Source: Petaurus breviceps papuanus
Taxonomy: Eukaryota > Chordata > Mammalia > Diprotodontia > Petauridae
Direction of reading: 5' to 3'
Length of the DNA stretch: 64,000 nt
Assembly: GCA_028583685.1 (NCBI GenBank)
Contig: JAMXIF010001210.1
Coordinates: forward strand, 6,184,194 to 6,248,193
Every line of letters starts with the position of its first letter. The stretch's first letter is position 1. The notes under the pieces are model-generated. The model searched no databases and was not told the origin of the DNA. It saw only the letters and a list, made by a program, of their open reading frames with translations. Of the stretch, positions 12,868 to 24,705 are shown one piece after another. The position numbers and the translations under genes are program-made.

Positions 12868-13090
12868 GCATCTAGATGGCACAGTAGGTAGAACGCTGGA
12901 CCTTTAATCAGGAGGCCCTGAATTCAAATTTGACCTCAGACACTTATTAGCTGTGTGACTGAGCAAGTAACTTAATTTCTGTCTATCTTGATTTCCTCAT
13001 AGGTAAAAATAGATATAGCAGCAGTATTTGTCTCCAGGACTGTAAAAATTTAAAAATTTTAAAGTACTTTATAAAAACTAGCTATTATTG
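12868..13090 (+). mobile_element. CORE-SINE (THER/MIR-type)
   Basis: Sense copy with gcatctagatggcacagtag, then tcagacacttattagctgtg, and the MIR-type tail aaagtactttataaaaac. Confidence 0.75.
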
Positions 13091-13423
13091 AAGCAATATA
13101 GCAAGGCAAAGATGAATAGGAGATATTCTCTGTTCTTATAATCTAGTTGGAAGGATAAAATAAGTATATAAATAAATATGAAGCTATGACTACCTACATA
13201 ATTGTAAAAAAACATTCTTAATAGTATTACTTTTACATTCAATGAATAACAAAAATATTAATGTACAATATCTTACCCTTTACTTTTTAGAACAATGTTG
13301 CCAAATATCAGAATTCCTATTAATTCACTTCAATAACTCATGACATAATTTGACATCATTTATTAAAATAAGAGATCAATATGATGCTGTTGACTAGCTT
13401 TCTATAAAGTTTTTTTCATCTGA

Positions 13424-13518
13424 AAGCCAGAATGGAATAGTGAAAAGTACACTGTACTCATTGTTGAAAGACCTGGATTAGTACCCCAATGTACTTTTTG
13501 GGTGACTTTGGGAAGGTC
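13424..13518 (+). mobile_element. CORE-SINE (MIR-type), left half, split by another SINE
   Basis: Sense MIR-like head and body run from cagaatggaatagtgaaaag to gggtgactttggg. Its missing tail appears at 13751-13835, after an inserted antisense SINE. Confidence 0.6.
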
Positions 13519-13750
13519 TAATAACAATAACAATAAGTAATAATAACAGCTGGCAATCTTCAAAGGCTTTAAGGTTTGTAAAGCACTGGAAAGTAAAATG
13601 TGTGACTTTATTTGAATCTCAAAACACCCCTGTGAAGCACATGTCATATTACTCCAGTTTTACGGATGAAGAGACTGAGACACTAAAGTTGGGTAACTTG
13701 CCTGGGATCATAAAGTTGATAAATTTCCAAGTCAGTTCTTCCTGACCTCA
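13519..13750 (-). mobile_element. CORE-SINE (THER1/MIR-type) nested in a MIR
   Basis: The antisense sequence runs from aataataacagctggcaatc, through aaggtttgtaaagcactgg and gatgaagagactgag, to tcagttcttcctgacctc. Confidence 0.7.
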
Positions 13751-13835
13751 ATGGAGCTGCCCTACCTCACAGGATTATTGTAGGAAATAAAAACAACTTC
13801 TAAGCAACTACTTTATAAAGCATTAAAAAATGCAG
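13751..13835 (+). mobile_element. CORE-SINE (MIR-type), right half
   Basis: The tail sequence ctacctcacaggattattgt ... actttataaagcatt completes the element begun at 13424. Confidence 0.6.
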
Positions 13836-14567
13836 CTTCTCTGTGAAATCCTGAGTGGGAGAACTCATTTGCGTTTAGACTGTGGACATTCTGTTTTACC
13901 ATTCAAGGGGAGTTACCCACTGCTAAGCAGAAATCCTTCACAGAATCTGAAATAGCACTGAAATATGTGGATTACTGGTTCATTGTATACACTTATCACA
14001 TGTGGCTCATCAGGATATTGTCTTCAACAGTACTGAGTTTTGAAAGGCTTATAAATATTTCTATAAGCTTTATTTATTGCCGATATTAATTACCTTACAC
14101 TTTCAAAAAAAGAACTCAACACATTAAGACTTTCAATGTAGAATTTAGAAAATTTTATGGCTTCCCAAATTGATAAGAGATAACATCACATGGTCCCACT
14201 GGAAGTCATGAAGTTACTGAATGCATTGTTATGACATTCTTTTCACCTTTTTATTTTATTTTGAGAAGTTACATGCAAAAGAATTCAGTTAACTGATTTC
14301 CCCTTTAATCTTCTCTTTTGCTTAATTCAAGCAACTCTTGATGGTCAGAGGCCAAAATATCCATATCAATATTTCAAATCAGTAACATGGCCAGTATGGA
14401 AAGACCAAAGTTTCTTGGGATAGACATTTTAAAAGACAATAAGAAAGTCTGCCCTATCTTTGAAGGAATGGTCATGTTTCCAACCTAATTAAAGTGCTTA
14501 GAAGTGTCCTCTTTTCTCAGACCTCCTCTTAGAAAAGGATCTGGATTGAAAGTGGGAGCTGTAACTT

Positions 14568-14815
14568 ATTGTTCAGTTGTTTCAAATGCGTCCAACTCTT
14601 TGTGACCCCATTTGAAGTTTTGGTAGCAAAGACACTGGAATGGTTTGCCATTTCCTTCTCTAGCTCATTTTACAGATAAAGAAACTAAGGCACGTAAGGT
14701 TAAATGACTTGCCCAAGGTCACACAGACAGAAAGTGTTTGAGGCCATATTTTAACTCAGGTCTTCCTGACTCCAGGCCTTGCACTCTTATCTACTGCACC
14801 ACCTAGCTGCCCAGG
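14568..14815 (-). mobile_element. MAR1-type SINE with RTE-like tail
   Basis: The antisense element starts at the tail (ttgttcagttgtttcaaatg ... gtccaactctttgtgac), passes tggtttgccatttccttctc and ends at the head (accacctagctgccc). The tail resembles BovB/RTE 3' ends, consistent with RTE-driven mobilisation. Confidence 0.8.
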
Positions 14816-14979
14816 GGTTATTAGCTTATCTTCCAAAAATCAAAAAAGAAAGATTTATCCAATGATATCCAAAATGATGACAAAGATAACTATATAGGTA
14901 GGCTCCTGTAGTAAAATTACGATGTTTAGTATTTAAAATTTGAATGCAGTTACAGTCTCCTACTTGGTATTCCCATCTA

Positions 14980-15240
14980 TTCTTTCCCTTCCACAATTCA
15001 TTCTCAATACAGCTATCAAAGAGTCTTCTGATCATGTCAGAAACAGTCAGTGGTTCCACATAAGATAAAATAAAAATGCTTTAGCTGGACTTTTAAAACC
15101 CTTAATAACAAGGCTCGAGCACTGATTGTTCCAAACATTTCATAATACTGCTCTACATTTAGCCACAATATGCAAGTATTTGTTTCCCTATTTCAATGTT
15201 CCAATTCTACTGCCCTTAATGTCTAGAAAGTACTCTCCTA
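14980..15240 (+). mobile_element. L2 LINE fragment
   Basis: Sense L2 3' region, seen as ctatcaaagagtcttctgat, then agtcagtggttccacataag and acccttaataacaaggctcg. Confidence 0.6.
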
Positions 15241-15434
15241 TTAAAGTTGGCTTAAACTGGCCAAACAAGTTCCCAGCTCAATCTTGGAGTATTAGAGTAT
15301 AGTGTAAACGAGGCTAAGGACATGGCACATTAGAGAAGCTTGCAGCACTTCAGTTGTAATAATCTAGAATTTTGTCTACTTATCTGCAGTGATGTATATA
15401 GCTGTGGTTCCTTATGGAGAGGGGATGTTAGGAA

Positions 15435-15600
15435 CTCAAGTAATAATAATAATTGATATTTATATAGTGCTTTAAAGTTAACAAAGTACTTCATGTAAAT
15501 TATTAATTGAACCTCAAACATGTGAGTAAAGTTTTATAAATGTTATTATTCCCACTTTACAAAGGAGATTGGGTTTGTTATATGGTCCACAATTAGAAGG
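15435..15600 (-). mobile_element. CORE-SINE (THER1-like)
   Basis: Antisense tail: atttatatagtgctttaaag and a degenerate cccactttacaaagg. Confidence 0.6.
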
Positions 15601-15639
15601 TCCTATATTGCTACTGCTTAAGAGTCAGAATCCATGATA

Positions 15640-15835
15640 TTTTATACGCACACAATCGCATTTGTTCCTCTCAATATTTGAACTTGAGAGGGATTAGGTC
15701 TATTTTATAGATGAGGAAACTAAGGTTAAGAGGTCTTGAATGAGTTGCCCAAAGTCATATTGCTAATAAGAGCAGAGTCAGGTCTTAAACGCAGGTCATC
15801 TTATTCTGAATCCTCTACAAGGATTTTGTAAGCCT
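15640..15835 (-). mobile_element. CORE-SINE (MIR/THER-type)
   Basis: Antisense body: atagatgaggaaactaaggt, then gttgcccaaagtcatattgc and the degenerate aggtcatcttattctgaatc. Confidence 0.65.
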
Positions 15836-16759
15836 AATTCTAGAAACATATGAAGTGGAAAGGCTCTTTTTCCTGGCTGAGAGCATACACAGGTATTCTG
15901 AGCCTGCTTCCGATCTGTTTATTGAGGGATGAAGAAAAGCAGTTTGGCTGCTGAGCAAGAACTGAGTATTCATACAAAAGGCACTAACCAGTCAAAACAA
16001 GCTTCCTTCCTACTGTGTCCCCTAGGTATAAGGATCAGTGAAGCAAGGCATGGAGATGTGTCTTTACCTCCCTCCCCCTCTGCTATCAAGTAGGCCATAA
16101 GCACATGGCCTCCTAGGACAGCCTATCTGAGATGAAGTTGCCTCCTTTTTATGTCTTCTTTCCTTTGTGTGGTATCTTACAGGGTCAGAAGAGCCACTAG
16201 TGATCACCAATGGCTAAGCCTCGAAGGGAGCCAGCTCCAAGGAGCAATCAATTCAACGCAGCTCACCAGTGGATTGCCCCAAGAGCGAAGGCCCCATTTT
16301 CTACCGGGAAGGTACCAATTCATCCATCAGCCATTGCACATCTACCTGGGAGAAGGTGGTAGCGGAAAGACTGTTGCCTCTTCTTTAAAGTCTGAGCTCT
16401 CTCTTCCAGGGACTAAATTATACAGGCAAGAGTAGGACCCAGTTCAGAAGGACCTTTTCTGCTGTGGTTCTTGTTACATCTTTTTGGTATTTACCCCTTT
16501 GTAATATAGACATACAATATATCCATTCAGATACACAAAGTAAGAATAGGTTTTTCCCCCTATTCAAAGTAAGCTGCACCAAGGGCAGTGAAATAGCCAC
16601 CCTTAGTGTCCATTTCTATGTCCAGGAATAAGCTCAAAGGAGAATGTGAGGCAGATCATATACTTTCTATATACTGGAAAACAAGTATTAACACTTTCTT
16701 GAGTGTAAGGGTAAACATGCCCAAAGTCAGTAAAAAGCTTTGCATCAGAGCTCTGCTTT
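15836..16759. other. Unassigned intron
   Basis: No repeat family recognised. An open frame at 16151-16435 contains a Walker-A-like string, judged to be chance (see rejected items). Confidence 0.4.
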
Positions 16760-17062
16760 GTGCCATAGGATCATGGCTCTAGAATTAGAAGAGTCCTTAG
16801 AGATCAAAGGATCGATCATCAATTCAGAGCCGAACTGGATATCTGTGGTAATCTGGTCCAATCCCCTCATTTTACAGAGAAGAAACTGAGGTCTAGAGAG
16901 CAGTTAACTAACCTACCCAAAGTGATCCATTCAATCATTCAGTAAAGAAGCATTAAGTATGTACTATGTGCCAGGCCCTGTATGAAGTACTAGTAACTGT
17001 CAAAATAAATTAGAATCTAGGCCCTTTGACTCCAAATCAAATCCTCTTTCCAATATACCATA
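16760..17062 (-). mobile_element. MIR3-like SINE with an embedded L2 end
   Basis: Antisense SINE sequence at 16760-16925 (cctcattttacagagaagaa) and again near 17010-17062 (ctctttccaatatacc) flanks a short L2 3' end at about 16930-17000 (tgtactatgtgccaggccct). Confidence 0.55.
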
Positions 17063-17599
17063 CTTATTTCAACAGAGCTTTTAAATGTACTATAAATCTT
17101 GTGACTTTACCAGTAAAATAGCATCCTATTATACATTATTGTCAGAACCAGAATACCCACAAAATTGACAACATGAAACCATGAAGAGTGATAATAATGA
17201 TGATGATAATCCTTGACTCAGGTGAATATCTCACTTCAAACTTGTGAAAATTAATAACAAAAAAGCAATAAACGCCTACTATAAAATAGACAATTATATT
17301 ATCAAATCTTGACTAAAACTTACTAGATTGGGAGGATTAAGTTAACTCATATTTCCTTTGGCATTAGTTAAAATATACATTACAGGATTGCTACTAATAT
17401 TGGCAAACTAAAAATTAAACATCCTTTAATAACAGTTTAAATGTTGTCAGTGTTGTGAAACAATGAGGGCATGAAAAAAAAGTTCTTGATTTCAGAGTCT
17501 GTTTTTCTCATAGAATTCTTTCTGCTCATATCACTACTATAAATTGTATACATGATCTATTTTATTTGAAATTAAATTAAATTTTAGCTATGATATAAT

Positions 17600-17950
17600 T
17601 TTAAGACTAATAGCCATCCTTTCTGACCATCTCTATACTTTGCAGCCTGTACCCTAGGCATTATTAGCACTCCTTCCCACCCCCAACCCCAACCAAAACT
17701 GTGGATTCTGCCCCTGAGATACAGGCCAAGATAGGTGAGCTTTTGCTTTATCCTGCCCAGACCCAGCCTTTCACACAACTTCCTGACATCACCATACAAT
17801 GCTGCAATATGCAATCCTCTTTTCCTTTCTGGCTCCCTATCATGTGCTGTCTTCACCCATTAGATTGCAGAGGCTATCTCACTTGTTTTGTCTTTTTATC
17901 CCCAGAACTTAGCACAGTCCTGGTATACAGTAAGTTTGTAATAAATATTT
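17600..17950 (+). mobile_element. L2 LINE 3' end
   Basis: Sense L2 3' end, clearest at ttagattgcagaggctatct, then tatccccagaacttagcaca and the terminal gtttgtaataaatattt. Confidence 0.75.
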
Positions 17951-18179
17951 TTTAAAAATGTTCTAGCTACCTAGCTAGCTTCACAGCTACCCACCTAAGT
18001 TAAATTTAAGCTTGCCATAGCAGCTATTAGGTTCTTTTTAAAAATTTATTCCCCAAGATATACTATAACCCACTCACAAATTTCATAGACTCTTTCCCTA
18101 CTTTTATCTTCTATTCACTTTGCACTTCATAAAAGACCTATTTCAGTGTCTACTTCCTTACAATGCAGGAGTAGCCCAG

Positions 18180-18440
18180 AGTTGTCAATCCAACAAAGTG
18201 GACACAATGATTAAGCACCAATTTTGCAAGACACACTATGCTACAGCCAGAGGATTACAAAGACAAAAAGCACACTAGTTCCTCCCTCAAATAGTTTACA
18301 TTCTCCTGGGGGTAAGGTGGGGAGCTGCAAGTACCAAGAAAAATAAATACAAAGTATGTGCAAAGTAATTTTAGGAGACTAAATACACTAATAACTTGAA
18401 GGAAAAGGCTCAATTAGGAAAAGATATCTGAGCTAACCCT
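18180..18440 (-). mobile_element. L2 LINE 3' end
   Basis: Antisense: tgattaagcaccaattttgc ... atagtttacattctcctggg. Confidence 0.6.
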
Positions 18441-18834
18441 TAAAAGAGAATAAGGATTAAATGCTCATACTAATTAAATCACTAATTTTTCAATGTATTA
18501 AATAAATTCAACTCTAGCCCATGATCATGAGACACTTTACTGCTATTGAAGTTATCAGTATGATTGCAGAGAAAAATGACTGTACGCACTGAAAAGTACC
18601 AAAGGTGGATGAGTGCTGGCACAATTTCCCTGTTAATAAAGGGGAATCCAAAGCACTGGGGAAAGAGTTCTCCTCAAGTCTGGATTAGAAACCACAGGGA
18701 TGAGAAGGGAGAAGAGCTAAGCAGGGAGCCAGCGGAGCTGGACTGTAGTAAAATGGAAAGTAAATTGAGTTTCAAAGCTAGCCAGCTCTATTACTGACAA
18801 GCTGCATACACTTAGGAAAATCACAACCACTCTC

Positions 18835-19260
18835 CAATATACTGTACTAAACTCTAGAGATACAAAAAAAGGCAAAAACACAGTCCTTGCCCTCAAAGAG
18901 CTCATATTCTAGTAAGGGAAATAAGCATATAAATAACCAGGTACATACAAGATATCTACAGAGTTGGTGGGAGGTAATCTGAAAAGGGAAGGGATTTGAA
19001 AGGTGAAGGTAAGGGGTGGAGCAGCAGTTTGGGCTTGGTGATCAGTCAGTGTAAAGAAACAATGAGAGAAGATAGAGGGTTGTATCTGAGGAACAGCAAG
19101 GAGGCCAGTGTGGCTGAGTCACAGACTGGGAAGAAAGGACCAGGTGTGAAGGGCTTAAAGGCCAAGGAGAGGAATTTATATCTGGGCCTGGAGGTAACAG
19201 AGAGCCACTGGAGGTCACTAAGCAGGAGAAAATGACATGATCACTATGCGCTTTAGAAAA
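18835..19260 (-). mobile_element. L2 LINE 3' portion
   Basis: Antisense L2 with cagtccttgccctcaaagag, gaggaacagcaaggaggcca, agggcttaaaggccaaggag and agagccactggaggtcac in the expected order. Confidence 0.8.
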
Positions 19261-19404
19261 ATTTTAAAGGATTTAGAAAAAAAGCAAAAGGAGAGGAAGT
19301 GGAGGTACCTGTTGTGGCTAGCTGTCTCTAGGAGCTTAAAAGGAAAGGATCAGAAAGAGATGAAACAATAGCTAGTGGAAATGACTGGATCAAGTGAGGA
19401 CTGG

Positions 19405-19470
19405 TTTTTTGTTTTGTTTTGTTTCTTTGCTTGTTAGTTTTGGTTTTGCGTCTTTTGTTTGTTTTAAAGA
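19405..19470. repeat. T/G-rich low-complexity tract (TTTTG-like)
   Basis: A run of tttttgttttgttttgtttc and related words. Confidence 0.75.
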
Positions 19471-19489
19471 ATAAGGGAGATGTGGGTGT

Positions 19490-19650
19490 GTTTGTAGGCA
19501 GCGGTTAAGGAGCCATTAAACAGAGAAAGTTTGGGGATAAAGTAAAGTGAGGATGATATTGGGGAAAATCTGTTAAAGATAATAAGAGAGTATGGAACCA
19601 AGGCAACCTGTAGTGGGGCTGATCTTGGCAAAGAAAAAAAGGTCACCTCT
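19490..19650 (-). mobile_element. L2 LINE fragment (probable)
   Basis: Weak antisense L2-like text (gaggatgatattggggaaaa). Confidence 0.35.
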
Positions 19651-19701
19651 TCATCTGAGACCAGAGGTAAAAAGGAGTAAGGGGGGTGGGGTGGGATTAT
19701 T

Positions 19702-19845
19702 GAATAAAAATAACAACAATAACAATAACAACACATATAGCATTTTAAAGTTAAGATAAGTTATGTCATTTGATTCTCACAACCCTAAGAAGTAGGTATT
19801 ATTTGTAAAATGAGTATTCCCATTTCATACCAATGGTGTGAAGTT
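19702..19845 (-). mobile_element. CORE-SINE (THER1-like) with A-rich microsatellite
   Basis: An aac-rich stretch is followed by atagcattttaaagttaaga and a degenerate tctcacaaccctaagaag. Confidence 0.55.
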
Positions 19846-20134
19846 AGGGAGAAGGAAGAGTTCTCAGCAAATGGCCTCCATTTTTCAGTGAAAGAAGGAA
19901 GCCCTGCTGTATAATCTTTGCTGATTTTTTTCACTGATCACAGTAAACATTTAATACTCAGCTCTCTCACCCCAGTTTGATCTGGTTCAGGATACTCCTG
20001 GATTAGAGGGAGAGGGAAAATCTATCTCAAGCAAGGAGAAACCTCAAATGCTAAACCCAGAGGCAAAATGTGAAATGTTGAATATAATGAACAGCTGCTA
20101 GCAGGCTGGTTTGACTGCAGGAAAGAGTGACAAA

Positions 20135-20410
20135 GCAAAGTAATATGGAATAAACTTAGAAAGTTAGTTGGGAGACAAATGGGAGTAGGGAGGGGAAATG
20201 GCTTTAAATGCTAAAATAAGGATTTTGCATTTTATCATACAGCATATAAAAGACCCTTCAAATTGTTTTTTGGGTAAGATTTGTATTATAGAAATGTCCT
20301 ATCCATTTGGGTGCATGGTTGATGGCTTTTTGATGAAGTATAAATTTACCTTCCTGATATGATGACAGTTTCACGAATGCTAGCTTCTAGTAAGAGGAAA
20401 GTGAGGACCA
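20135..20410 (-). mobile_element. L2 LINE fragment
   Basis: Antisense L2 recognisable from aatggctttaaatgctaaaa, ggattttgcattttatcata and a degenerate ttgatgaagtataaatttac. Confidence 0.5.
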
Positions 20411-21698
20411 GTGGAATACAAATCTGTGGAGGTTATTTTACAGTCAGAAAATTACCACCTTAGGGTAAGCTCCCATGAACTCAATAATTTAGTATTTTTT
20501 CTAATGTATTTCTTTTGTATTTTTATCCGTTTTCTCTAAAAAATTAGTAAAACCATTTTTGAAAATGCATTTCCATTTCTAGGTGACTTAATGGAAAACA
20601 CAAAGTGAACTTACAGGCAAAATCCAGTCTGATGGCAGTGTTGGAGAAAAATATAGAAGACCATGCTGAGGAGTCTGAGAGATACCAGAGAGCAAGGCTG
20701 AGGTTACAAATAGAAGGGAAAATTACAGAGGATAGAGGGATTGGACCTATCACTGCACACAAAGGATCACCATTTTTGTTGCATTCTCACTTATCCTTTA
20801 CTACCTCCTCACTCTAAAAATACAATCATGTTTAATTTCAGAATCAACAGAACAGGTTTAGTATTATTTCATTTGGAATCTTTGCATTCTCCCATCTTTT
20901 AACCCCCCCAAAAAATATCACCTGAGTAAGGAAGACAAGTTATTTTAAGGAGAGAGAGTTTTTCATTCCATATAGACATAAATGATTTTAAATGGAAATG
21001 CTTGATTGATATAACATTAGTATAGATTTATAATGTTGTATGAGTTTCAGTTGAATTGCAATTAGTCACTCAATCAACATATGTAAATGGTTGAAATCAG
21101 ATCCTTTCTGTTTTTAAAGGAGGAAAATTGAAGGCATTACTGGGCCAATGGAACATGAAATGGGAGGAGAGTTTGCCATCCAAAAGGACTGAGATGGAAG
21201 CAATCTGGAGGCACAGAAGACAATCTTTGAAGCCTTCACAATTTTGACTAGTGTCAACCCTGTTTTCTTTCAAATTTGCTGAAACAAAAAGAACTTTTCC
21301 ACAAAGTAATTTTGTCCAATAGCAAATGTTTTGGTGATTTATTGAATTTGCTTCATTTGTGGTTTATTTGTTTTGTTGTTTTTTTTAATGTGGTGGACTT
21401 CATATAAAGGATCTTTATTCCCAAAGTAATTGAAGTATTAAGCAATTCAAATGAAAATATGAAAAATAAACATTATTACTTTGTAAAGAGTTTGACACTA
21501 TAAATGAAATGGATCCCATACACAAAAATCAATCTTTTTACTAGATAATAATGTTTTCAATAATTATACCTCTTCCCTTTATCTACCTTTTTAAAAGATC
21601 TTTTAAATTCAATTAATAGATTATTCTATGAATTTAAACATCAATTTATAACTCGTTCCTGGGTTAAATGTGAAGCAATGAAATAAACTATTTCATAC
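20411..21698. other. Intron next to the SPAG16 exon, nothing recognised
   Basis: No named repeat and no WD40-encoding exon could be seen. Confidence 0.45.
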
Positions 21699-21808
21699 CT
21701 TCGTATTAGATTTCAGTTTTATTTTAGGTCTGGCTTGTTCCCTGGCTTCACGAATAGCTTTCTGGGTAGGACCTTCTGGCTTATCTTCTCTGTCACATCT
21801 GTGACCTA
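21699..21808 (-). CDS. SPAG16: SPAG16 internal exon (linker before WD40 repeats, fourth of four)
   Basis: This 110-bp minus-strand exon follows a TTTTATAG acceptor and ends in phase 0 before GTATGA (21693-21698). It reads GHRCDREDKPEGPTQKAIRE and then AREQARPKIKLKSNTK. The core PEGPTQK..REAREQ and the final NTK match remembered mammalian SPAG16, where the next exon begins the stretch leading to the first WD40 repeat. No exon for that stretch was found between 1 and 21,698, so the following intron is longer than 21.7 kb. The peptide is lysine- and arginine-rich and probably disordered. Confidence 0.94.
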
Positions 21809-21816
21809 CTATAAAA

Positions 21817-23097
21817 TAAGACAATATCATTTATGATTATTTTTCTTCTTCTGAAATAAAGTTGCTTCTAATAGAAAAACATCAGCCCAATGTGACAATG
21901 AAATTAATTATAGTGAAAACAAGATTCTACCTAACTAATTATTTAATAGACCATAAGACTAAAGGAATACAAAATAAGAGAGGAAATGGGGAGGAAAAAG
22001 GAAAAATAAAAGAATATAAATATTTGAAACAAAGCAAATGGAATATTATTTTCTACATGAGATCTAAAAATGAGAACAAGGGAAGAAAAATCAATAATTT
22101 AAAATACTTATAATCTAATCTCCTGATCTTTTCTTAATAATTACTGAATAGTACCAATAGAAAATATCCTGCTCAAATTGAAAGAAAAAAAGATTTCCCT
22201 TTTTTTCACTTTCTTCTATTTACTGTTTTGCTGTCATCTGCTTTAATTGATGGTGAAATTATAATGCTAAAGACATGACCAAGTGAATCATCTCTATGCT
22301 AAGATTATGACATGAAATACCCTCCCCCAAAAAAGATCAAATGAAACACTTACAAAAATCTGGATGCTTCTCCTCAACAGAGCTGCCTTCTGCAATCATG
22401 GCAGCAGTCTCATGCTATAAAGGTCTAGGAACTTGTAGTTCCAGTCTCATGTTATAAAATTCTAGCAGCTTTGTAGCCACTACATACCCACAAGGTCATT
22501 ACTGGTTAAAGGTCAAGAAGGATAAAGTCTCCACATGAGATGGGTCATTTGACAAGGAAGCAGATTGTGACATTCCACTTTCCATCCTGAGACTTCAGAA
22601 CTACCTACAGGCTGTCAGTGGGGGGGACAGGAATACTTAACAGTTACCTCCAATTCTTATACTAAACTGGTGCCAGTGGACTTGAAAAAGGTAAATGCTG
22701 TGGTCTCTCTAGTCACCACAGCTGCTTGAAATGACAACAGTTTTGTTAAATACCCTTCATCTCTCATATCTATTTCTATAGTCTATTAGTGGGCTAGGAA
22801 AACCATCTAAGTCCAGTAGCATGTACCTCTGATTCTATCCCCCAACGGAGAAGATAGAAGACAATAATGGTCAATGAAATTGGATGCCAGTAGAGAAAGA
22901 AAACCCCAGTCCTAACAAACAAACCTATAAATCTAGGATTGTGGCCAAGGGTCAAGTGCCACCCTAAATCTCTTTTGGTTCCACTTTTTAGAATGCTTGC
23001 CAGAAGTTGCAGACCCCTATAATAGAGGAATGAAGGATAACAGCTGAAGTTATAAAAGAACTAAGCAGTTTACTATATTAGACAAAGTATCTATCAT
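21817..23097. other. Intron, unassigned
   Basis: 21.8-22.35 kb is A-rich. 22.37-23.05 kb is more balanced in composition and may be an old unrecognised repeat (a repeated motif cagtctcatg.tataaa occurs twice near 22408 and 22443), but no family or coding potential was recognised. Confidence 0.4.
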
Positions 23098-24237
23098 GGC
23101 TGTTGTCCTTTCTTGAAGAGAATCAAAATGACATCACTCGGTTAAAGTCAAGTTTCAATGTGGCTGATGAGAGCAATACAAACTCGGAATGCTCCACCAC
23201 AGGTCAGGCACAAATAGTCCATGTGAACATTTGGGGGAAATCTCCAAATTGGCGCATCCTGCGTTTCCTTTGAGCTGTTTCACTTCTTCTTTGCTCATAG
23301 GGCACAGCACCTTCTCTGATGTGGGCACGCCATGCTGAGCACGCCTGTGCCAAAGTCTCCCATGTCACACAATCAATTCCAAAGTTCGTAAGAGCAACCT
23401 TGAGAGTGTCCTTGTAACGCTTCTTCTGACCACCATATGAAGGCCTGTCCTGTGTGAGTTCTCCATAAAACAGTTTTTTTGGGTAAGCATACATTCAAAC
23501 AATGCAGAGTGTGAATGCTTGGCAGTTTAGTTCAAGTAAGGACCTCAGTATCTGGTACCTTATCCTGCCAGGTGATCTTCAGAATCTTCCTAAGACAATT
23601 CAAATGGAAGCGATTCAGTTTCCTGGCATGGCTCTGGTAACCTTCACAGGCATATGACAATGAGGTCAGCACAAAGGCTCTCTAGATCTTCAGTCTGGTA
23701 GTCAGTCTACCTCTTCTCTGCCATACTTTCCTTTGGAGCCTCCCAAACACTGAGCTAACTCTGGCAATACATGTGTCAACCTCATTATTAATGTGTACAT
23801 CCCTGGAAACTACAGTACCAAGGTAAGGGAACTTATCTACAGCATTCAAAACCCGGCCATTCGCTGTAACCGATGGTTCCACATATAGATAGTGTGGTGG
23901 TAGCAGATGGAGCACCTGAGTTTTCTTGGTATTAATTGTTAGGCCAAAATTAGCACAAGCAGCAGAAAACTGACCCATATTTTGTTGCATCTCAGCTTCA
24001 GAGGCTGCATTGAGTGCGCAATCATCTGCAAACAAAATCATGCACCAATACACTCCCTCCACTTTGGTCTTGGCTTGTAGCCTTTTCAAATTGGAGAATT
24101 TACCATAAGTTTGGTAGCTGACCTTGATACAGTGTTTATCCTCATTGAGAACATTTGACAACATGGCTGATAACATCATTCCAAAAAGCATGGGAACAAG
24201 CACACAGCCTTGTTTCACTCCATTGACAAGACAATGT
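23098..24237 (-). mobile_element. RTE-clade LINE, 5'-truncated, minus strand
   Basis: The 1.1-kb minus-strand element encodes the reverse-transcriptase core and C-terminus of an RTE LINE. In order on the minus strand: KQGCVLVPMLFGMMLSAML, ILFADDCALNAASEAEMQQ with an intact FADD (24021-24032), ANFGLTINTKKTQVLHLLPP, FPYLGTVVSRDVH, then after a frame change FYGELTQDRPSYGGQKKRYK and TWETLAQACSAWRAHIREG. A second frame change leads to a short CLTCGGAFRVCIALISHIET end with cysteine/histidine spacing suggestive of a zinc finger. The 3' UTR ends near atggctgttgtcctttcttg at 23098. Confidence 0.85.
23682..24218 (-). pseudogene. RTE reverse-transcriptase domain, open segment
   Basis: This 178-residue open stretch spans RT motifs B to E of the RTE copy and is inactive because of 5' truncation and downstream frameshifts. 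The next segment stays legible in translation (LPSIHTLHCLNVCLPK) and moves frame at the A-run near 23475-23482. Confidence 0.8.
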
Positions 24238-24313
24238 ATCTACTATACACACACAATGAACATACACAATTCCAAAAAGCAAGGCTTGAAAAAGTCATAG
24301 ATAAAAGCAAACA

Positions 24314-24474
24314 GGGGGCAGCTAGGTGGTGCAGTGAATAGAGCACCGGCCCTGGAGTTAGGAGGACCTGAGTTCAAATCCGGCCTCAGACACACAAAAA
24401 CTAGCTGTGTGACTTTGGGCAAGTCACTTAACCCCAATTGCCCTACATTCTCCCCTCTAAAAAGCAAAAAAAAA
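24314..24474 (+). mobile_element. tRNA/CORE-type marsupial SINE (WSINE-like)
   Basis: Complete young-looking copy: gggggcagctaggtggtgca, then ggaggacctgagttcaaatc, gtgtgactttgggcaagtca, accccaattgcc and an A-rich tail (aaaagcaaaaaaaaa). Confidence 0.9.
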
Positions 24475-24705
24475 GTAACCCCTAGACAAGGGGAACTTTA
24501 GAACACACATCCCAAAATTGTTCCAGTATTGGCAAAGTAACAAAAAAGTTTATACTAAAAGTAACTGTTTCTGAATAGTGTCTACAAACATATTTTTGAA
24601 CATATTTTGTTTTGACATAATAATAAAGCTTCACAAACACTAAGTGTGTGTGCCACTTTCCTAAGGTTATGAATCAGATGGAATTTAATTTACCTTAATT
24701 TTAAA

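Noticed and set aside
16151-16435. Open frame containing GEGGSGKT, a Walker A-like string
   Set aside because: The string stands alone. There is no Walker B, no homology I recognise around it, no splice context, and the frame is short. A chance match is likely.
20590-20817. Possible exon on the plus strand (NLQAKSSLMAVLEKNIEDHAEE)
   Set aside because: The helical-looking frame has no convincing acceptor and donor pair, is on the strand opposite to SPAG16, and matches nothing I know.
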